Assembly: GCA_019247235.1 (NCBI GenBank)
Contig: JAFAPG010000778.1
Span: 1 to 10,398 of the forward strand
Length of the DNA stretch: 10,398 nucleotides
Source of the DNA: Acidobacteriota bacterium
GTDB taxonomy: Bacteria; Acidobacteriota; Terriglobia; Terriglobales; Acidobacteriaceae
Direction: 5' to 3'
Position numbers and translations under genes: made by a program. Each line of letters begins with the position of its first letter. The stretch's first letter is position 1. Shown one piece after another: positions 6,938 to 10,398 of the stretch. The notes beneath the pieces were generated by a model. It saw only the letters and a list, made by a program, of their open reading frames with translations. It was not told the origin of the DNA and ran no database searches.

Positions 6938-6953
6938 TTTCTAATTTTAGAAA
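6938..6953. repeat. Short AT-rich palindrome beside the IS66 right end
   Basis: TTTCTAA-TT-TTAGAAA is a perfect 7-bp dyad with a 2-nt centre, 12 nt outside the IS end. It could be a chance palindrome, part of the IS target, or a weak terminator. The rest of 6927-7043 shows no gene. Confidence 0.4.
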
Positions 6954-7043
6954 TTCGGCTTAGTGCGAAGCGATTAGTCGAACGCTGTAGGAGGAATTGC
7001 GAACGCTCGCTAGCGGTCACCTTAAGGGTGTTCGGAGTGGCCA

Positions 7044-7765
7044 TCAAGAGCAAGAAATCAGCCAGTGTCGAAATTCTGGAATTACGTGAAATGGAGTGTG
7101 AGGATGCTCCGGTGCCTGGCCAACTTGATCAAGGAGACTAGGCAGAGAATTACCAAGGAAGCGCGATGCCTCATGTATATGCGGGACGCGATCCGGTTCC
7201 AGGCTCATCAGCCTTGCGCAGGTTGCGTCCGCGGCAACCGGATCGTCTGCGAGAACAAGGTTCCCGAGTGGCCGGGCCGTGCCGTTCAATGGTCCATTTC
7301 CTTCCATGGCTACAATACCGTCGGCGATCACAAAATCAATCGGGACAGTGGCGCAGACATCCAAACTACTTTCCTGAATCCCGCTCCAATGAAGGATGTT
7401 CTTGGGCCAGCCATATTTAATGCCCGGGACGACACCGAACATGTTCTTCATGGCTAATGTGACACCGGACCAATGATGGGTTTTTATCTTTGGCATTGAG
7501 ACGATGAAATCCGAACGTAAAACTGTCTTGGGAAGCCACAGGGAGTCGAGATTAGTATACGAAGCGCCGAGCCGGGTGCGAACCAGTTCGTCTCGGTTGA
7601 GGTCAACAAATTGAATTGTGTGAAGCTTACTCTAAGAATTTCGACTCTGGATCTCGAGGGTCGACGCGACACCCGGTAACGTGGCGTGAAGAAGGGTGTC
7701 GCCACGGACACTCCAGCGGCAAGCCCAACGCCACCGGCGAGCAATTCTCGACGTGTGAAAGCCAC
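7044..7765 (-). pseudogene. Tat-exported DUF362 family protein, disrupted by an internal out-of-frame deletion
   Basis: The start is GTG at 7765, behind GGGAG and 1 nt after the stop of the cyclase-like gene. The first frame gives a twin-arginine signal (FTRRELLAGGVGLAAG) and a basic segment ending RVEIL. The C-terminal part is in another frame, open from about 7631 and ending at 7044: FVDLNRDELV, LWLPKTVLRSDFIVSMPKIK, THHWSGVTLAMKNMFG, IADGIVAMEGNGPLNG and ADDPVAADATCARLM are hallmark DUF362 motifs. Between RVEIL and FVDLN a normal member has roughly 110-120 residues (the VLLKPNLVE and AEGPG motifs); here almost none remain, and the junction (about 7605-7634) changes frame. The product would therefore be a short nonsense-tailed Tat peptide. 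DUF362 proteins are poorly characterised; some are linked to ferredoxin-like domains or cobalamin-related chemistry, but no function can be claimed here. Confidence 0.82.
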
Positions 7766-7766
7766 G

Positions 7767-8384
7767 CTATCTCCCAAGAAGAGTTAGCGAACGCTGGTAA
7801 TGGAGAGCGAGCGCAGCAACCGCGAGTGTTGCGATGTCTTGAATGCCAGCCGGCTCAATCACTTTGGCGAGAGAATTTATAAGCCGGTCCACATTCCGTG
7901 AGTATGCCACAAGGGCAAGGAGAGCCCATGCTAGGCTCCATGGGGCTTGAAGATTCTTCGCTTCGGCCTCGAGCCATTCAACGCTCCTAATCACCGCTGG
8001 TTCCTTAGCATGGTCCTTCAACGCCAATACTGCTATTGCGATGTCGTCTGGATGAGCGGCGAGAGATGTGCCGTAAACCACTCCATTACCTGCATTCCAG
8101 CCTCCCCTCGGGCATACGCGCTCGAGCAACATTTCGACACCGCGCTAAATGCGAAAGAGTTCGGAATGTTCCATACCACAGGAGCAGGGCGATTGATTGA
8201 GGGCGAGGATGGCGAAAGCGGTTGGAACTACCCAACTATTCGTGGCCGGCTGCCATGGCCAGCCAAATTTCTCGGGGTCGAATCGTACATGCCGGTCTGC
8301 AGTTCGAAACTTCCACTTCGAAAGCCAGCTCGATTCTTTTCCGGCGGACTGCAAGAGCCGGAGGCTGCTCTTGATTGATGGTCT
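7767..8384 (-). pseudogene. Squalene/terpene cyclase-like protein, C-terminal fragment with in-frame stop
   Basis: One reading frame carries about 205 codons of a protein resembling the C-terminal part of acidobacterial squalene-hopene/prenyltransferase-like alpha/alpha-barrel proteins: WLSKWKFRTADRHVRFDP, KFGWPWQPATNSWVVPTAFA, then after a TAG at 8145-8147, VEMLLERVCPRGGWNAGNG, VVYGTSLAAHPDD and repeated helices to the end. The TAG lies within otherwise continuous homology (ELFRI-stop-RGVEMLL), so it looks like a point nonsense mutation, perhaps from CAG. The frame also has no start codon or N-terminal half: it runs back to the end of the preceding WD40-like gene, implying a 5' deletion. QW-like glycine/tryptophan motifs (GGWNAGNGVVYG) fit the fold. 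The catalytic DxDD motif of hopene cyclases is not in the remaining part. It ends 1 nt before the DUF362 start, indicating an ancestral operon. Confidence 0.72.
8352..8373 (-). terminator. Possible stem-loop after the WD40-like gene
   Basis: On the minus strand CAAGAGC pairs with GCTCTTG across an 8-nt loop, starting 22 nt past the stop of the WD40-like gene. No T-tract follows, so it is not a classical intrinsic terminator; it may be incidental structure inside the cyclase remnant. Confidence 0.2.
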
Positions 8385-8395
8385 AATGGCTGGAG

Positions 8396-9626
8396 CTAGG
8401 GTTTCGGTTTGGCCGGGGCAACAACCGGGACTTGCAGGCGCAGATTCCGGTCCTTCAGTTCTGGCGCATCGGCGTGCTCAAGAGACAGGTCCTCTGAGCG
8501 GCTCAGATCGACTATCTTTACCGTGCTGTCCTCTAGAACCGCCAGACGGTGCCCATCGGGACTCAGGTCGAACTCATAATGAAAGTTATGCTTCGCATTG
8601 ACCGGAATCGACGCCACTTCTTTTCCGGCTTCGATGTCGTACACCGCAATTCGGCGCGCTGTTACATGAATTGAGATGTCCAAGACCTCCTTGCCGCCGC
8701 GCGTAGTTAGCATGTCCACCGCGACTCGATCTCCTGACTCGCTACTCCGGAGCGGCACCCAAAAGCGGCTCCAGGATTCGTGCTTTGACATAGACTGCCG
8801 GAACTTCACCTGACTGTTAGAGGTGACTACTTCTAAGTCCTTATCGCCAGAAGCAATAAAGAGTTCATCGCCAAGCGGCGTTGCACCGCCTTTCAAAGGC
8901 GGTTCCATCTCAACCCGATGTTCGTAGTCACACAGCGGCCAGCGATAACTGAACGGCCCGTATAGCGCAAAACTCCCGGAGAAATATGCGAATTTATCGG
9001 TGATTGCCTGAGGATAATTCTGAATGCTGTCATCAGCCGACCTAATCTGTCGTGGTACTTTGCCGCATCGTTTTATGATCGGAGGTTGTGCAGCTTGGAT
9101 GATCGTAAGCGGCGGAATGGCATCAGAGTTGTAAACCGAAATAGTACGCCGCGTTGGTGACTGACGGATTTCGCAAGCTCGGGGACAGGACGCAAGAACG
9201 CTCCAGCCTTCCTTCTGAAGAGGATCATCTTCGTGCTCCAGAATCCGCAGCTCATCATTCACTCTAGCCACGACTTTGTCAGTCTCGGTAAGGTAGATTC
9301 CATTTATCCCTCTCGTATGTGTAGCCAGGGAAAAGGAAAGGTCCGGTTTGCCATCGGACGAGAAACGCACAATTCGAAAATCGAGGTTGGGTTCATTTCG
9401 AGTTACAAGTCCATTTCGTTTTCGAACTGTGAAACCAACCACGACCCGGTTCTTATGATCGACAACAATTGCAGGTCTGGCGACGATGTGGTTCCGGCGA
9501 TTCCCATCCATAATCTTGAAGATTGAGCGTCGAAACTCGGGCGGCCTCCTGTGCTTGAGGAAATTGCAAACAGGCAAAGATCGCGGCGATTCCCCAAGCA
9601 GAATACGATTCCAGCACGCGGCTCAT
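8396..9626 (-). pseudogene. Secreted beta-propeller (WD40-like) protein with frameshift after the signal peptide
   Basis: The body (8396 to about 9550) is an open frame of about 380 codons. It begins PPEFRRSIFKIMDGNRRNHI and VARPAIVVDHKNRVVVGF, and contains beta-propeller-like blade sequences such as FRIVRFSSDGKPDLSFSL, YEFDLSPDGHRLAVLEDS and TVKIVDLS. No proper start exists in this frame; the first possible one is a TTG at 9577. In another frame, ATG 9626 opens a good signal peptide (SYSAWGIAAIFACLQFPQAQ) running to the same point. The frames would join at the CCC run at 9539-9541 (minus strand) with a one-base indel, giving a protein of about 410 aa. Because everything downstream is intact, the indel is either recent or a sequencing error. 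The ATG lies 5 nt after the stop of the small membrane protein gene. The family is unnamed to me; likely periplasmic or outer surface, function unknown. Confidence 0.7.
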
Positions 9627-9631
9627 TCCGA

Positions 9632-9946
9632 TTACCAAGGACCCATTGGCACACTCGGGTTAATGTTTCCAAGCAATACATGGACGAAACCGTGAACGAA
9701 TGCGCCCGTACCGAAACCCCAAAGAGGGTCTCCGTTATCCAGGTGCAAATTGTAGTCTCCGGGCATGTGGATCGAAGGGATACCTCCAAACCTGCACGCT
9801 ACCTCGCAGCCACCCGTGAGGTAGCCGGGAACAAAGAGCCAGAGTAACACGGTCGTATCTGCAGTTGCTTACCTGATGAAGATCACCCCAGACAATTCGA
9901 CGACTACCATCCAGTTGATGAGCAATGCAGATTTGAACCCTCTCAA
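9632..9946 (-). pseudogene. Small membrane protein with an in-frame stop
   Basis: A minus-strand frame of about 104 codons is broken by TAA at 9869-9871. Before the stop it reads RGFKSALLINWMVVVELSG (start perhaps TTG 9946 or GTG 9949), a transmembrane helix. After it comes TTVLLWLFVPGYLTGGCEVA, a second hydrophobic helix, and then a polar tail (RFGGIPSIHMPGDYNLHL, DPLWGFGTGAFVHGF). The hydrophobic pattern continues smoothly across the stop, which suggests one former two-helix protein. An alternative is a shorter protein starting at GTG 9850, but no ribosome-binding site is visible there. The stop codon is 5 nt before the WD40-like ATG, so the two were probably co-translated. I do not recognise the family. 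Confidence 0.4.
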
Positions 9947-10022
9947 CACCCAGAACCCTACAATTCTAGTCTCCTGCCGGCCCAATTATCCCGGACGGAC
10001 ACGGGGAGTGATCGCGACGTAG

Positions 10023-10398
10023 ACAATTGCTCGGACGAACCCACCAAGTCCGCCGCTCGGGTGGCACTACTACCAAGCTGCGGACGTAGTGGGTGGAAGC
10101 ATAACATCCAGTTATGATTTACTGTTCACGCCTGCGAGCGGGACCTTTGGACAATCGCCAACGCTAGTTCTTGGTGAGAATGGAACAGCCTTCGCGAGCG
10201 GAAACACAACTACAACGGACGGCCCAAATACCGCCGTTGATCAGGTCGCCTCTTTCAACATCAATTCTGGTGCGACGAACTGGACGTATCACACAACTCC
10301 TGGGAGCCGCTTGTCCATAATAAGTTCCACAGCAGGCAATACGCTCGCGGCAAAGAATACGGATCCCAGCAGCAATGACACGATACTACGCTTTAGCA
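10023..10398 (+). CDS. PQQ-like/beta-propeller secreted protein fragment, cut by right window edge
   Basis: On the plus strand a frame opens after a TAG at 10020-10022 and runs to the window end. It reads GWHYYQAADVVGGSITSSYD, LLFTPASGTFGQSPTLVLGE, NGTAFASG, then VASFNINSGATNWTYHTTPG and LSIISSTAGNTLAAK. This is the low-charge Ser/Thr/Gly/Asn-rich style and W-Y-T strand pattern of PQQ-like (BamB-type) propeller blades in large acidobacterial secreted proteins. No plausible start codon with a ribosome-binding site is visible (a GTG at 10089 lacks one) and no signal peptide is present, so the 5' end is probably missing and this may be a remnant. Upstream in the same frame the stretch 9825-10019 is open, but it is antisense to the small membrane protein and looks like its complement. 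Confidence 0.5.

Noticed and set aside
7065..7457. 130-codon plus-strand frame
   Set aside because: Antisense to the well-conserved DUF362 C-terminal motifs.
7044..10022. Reassigned stop codons or stop readthrough to explain in-frame TAG and TAA
   Set aside because: Both TAG and TAA are involved, together with frameshifts and deletions, while intact genes nearby use these codons as normal stops (TAG ends tnpB, TAA ends the secreted-protein gene). Decay is the simpler explanation.
1..10398. CRISPR arrays, tRNA or rRNA genes
   Set aside because: No regularly spaced direct repeats, no cloverleaf-like segments and no conserved rRNA sequence were seen on either strand.

Overview
The window looks like a chromosomal accessory region of an Acidobacteriota bacterium (Terriglobia-like). 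The evidence is a secreted RHS/YD-repeat protein with the acidobacterial N-terminal pattern, a preceding secreted partner gene, a Tat-exported DUF362 protein next to a squalene/terpene-cyclase-like protein, and several secreted beta-propeller-like hypotheticals. This assignment rests on remembered family resemblance; no search was run. Almost all coding is on the minus strand.

Left part (1-3460, minus): a compact two-gene unit. A 257-aa secreted protein (2687-3460) is followed within about 20 nt, behind a strong Shine-Dalgarno, by a large RHS-repeat protein (from 2668 leftward) that runs off the left edge after 889 intact codons. Both have export signals and both frames are undamaged.

Middle (3461-6926): about 660 bp with no intact gene, containing what looks like a decayed piece of a MobF/TrwC-type conjugative relaxase-helicase (3740-3962). 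It abuts an apparently complete IS66-family element (4119-6926, about 2.8 kb) with tnpA, tnpB and tnpC in order, plus a fourth small gene overlapping the 3' end of tnpC. The ends share 10 of 13 terminal bases, but the flanking 8-mers do not match, so no target duplication is visible.

Right part (6927-10398): a run of broken genes. Reading on the minus strand from the right: a small membrane protein with an in-frame TAA (9632-9946); a WD40/beta-propeller-like secreted protein whose signal peptide is out of frame with its body (8396-9626); a terpene-cyclase-like C-terminal fragment with an in-frame TAG (7767-8384); and a Tat-exported DUF362 protein with an out-of-frame internal deletion (7044-7765). 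Spacing between these genes is only 1-11 nt, so they once probably formed one operon. At the right edge a plus-strand PQQ-like/beta-propeller fragment (10023-10398) also lacks a 5' end.

Overall: an intact secreted RHS module and an intact insertion sequence sit beside a conjugation relic and a decaying operon. I see no CRISPR array, tRNA, rRNA or convincing riboswitch. The least familiar items are the two-gene RHS module and the fourth IS66 gene.
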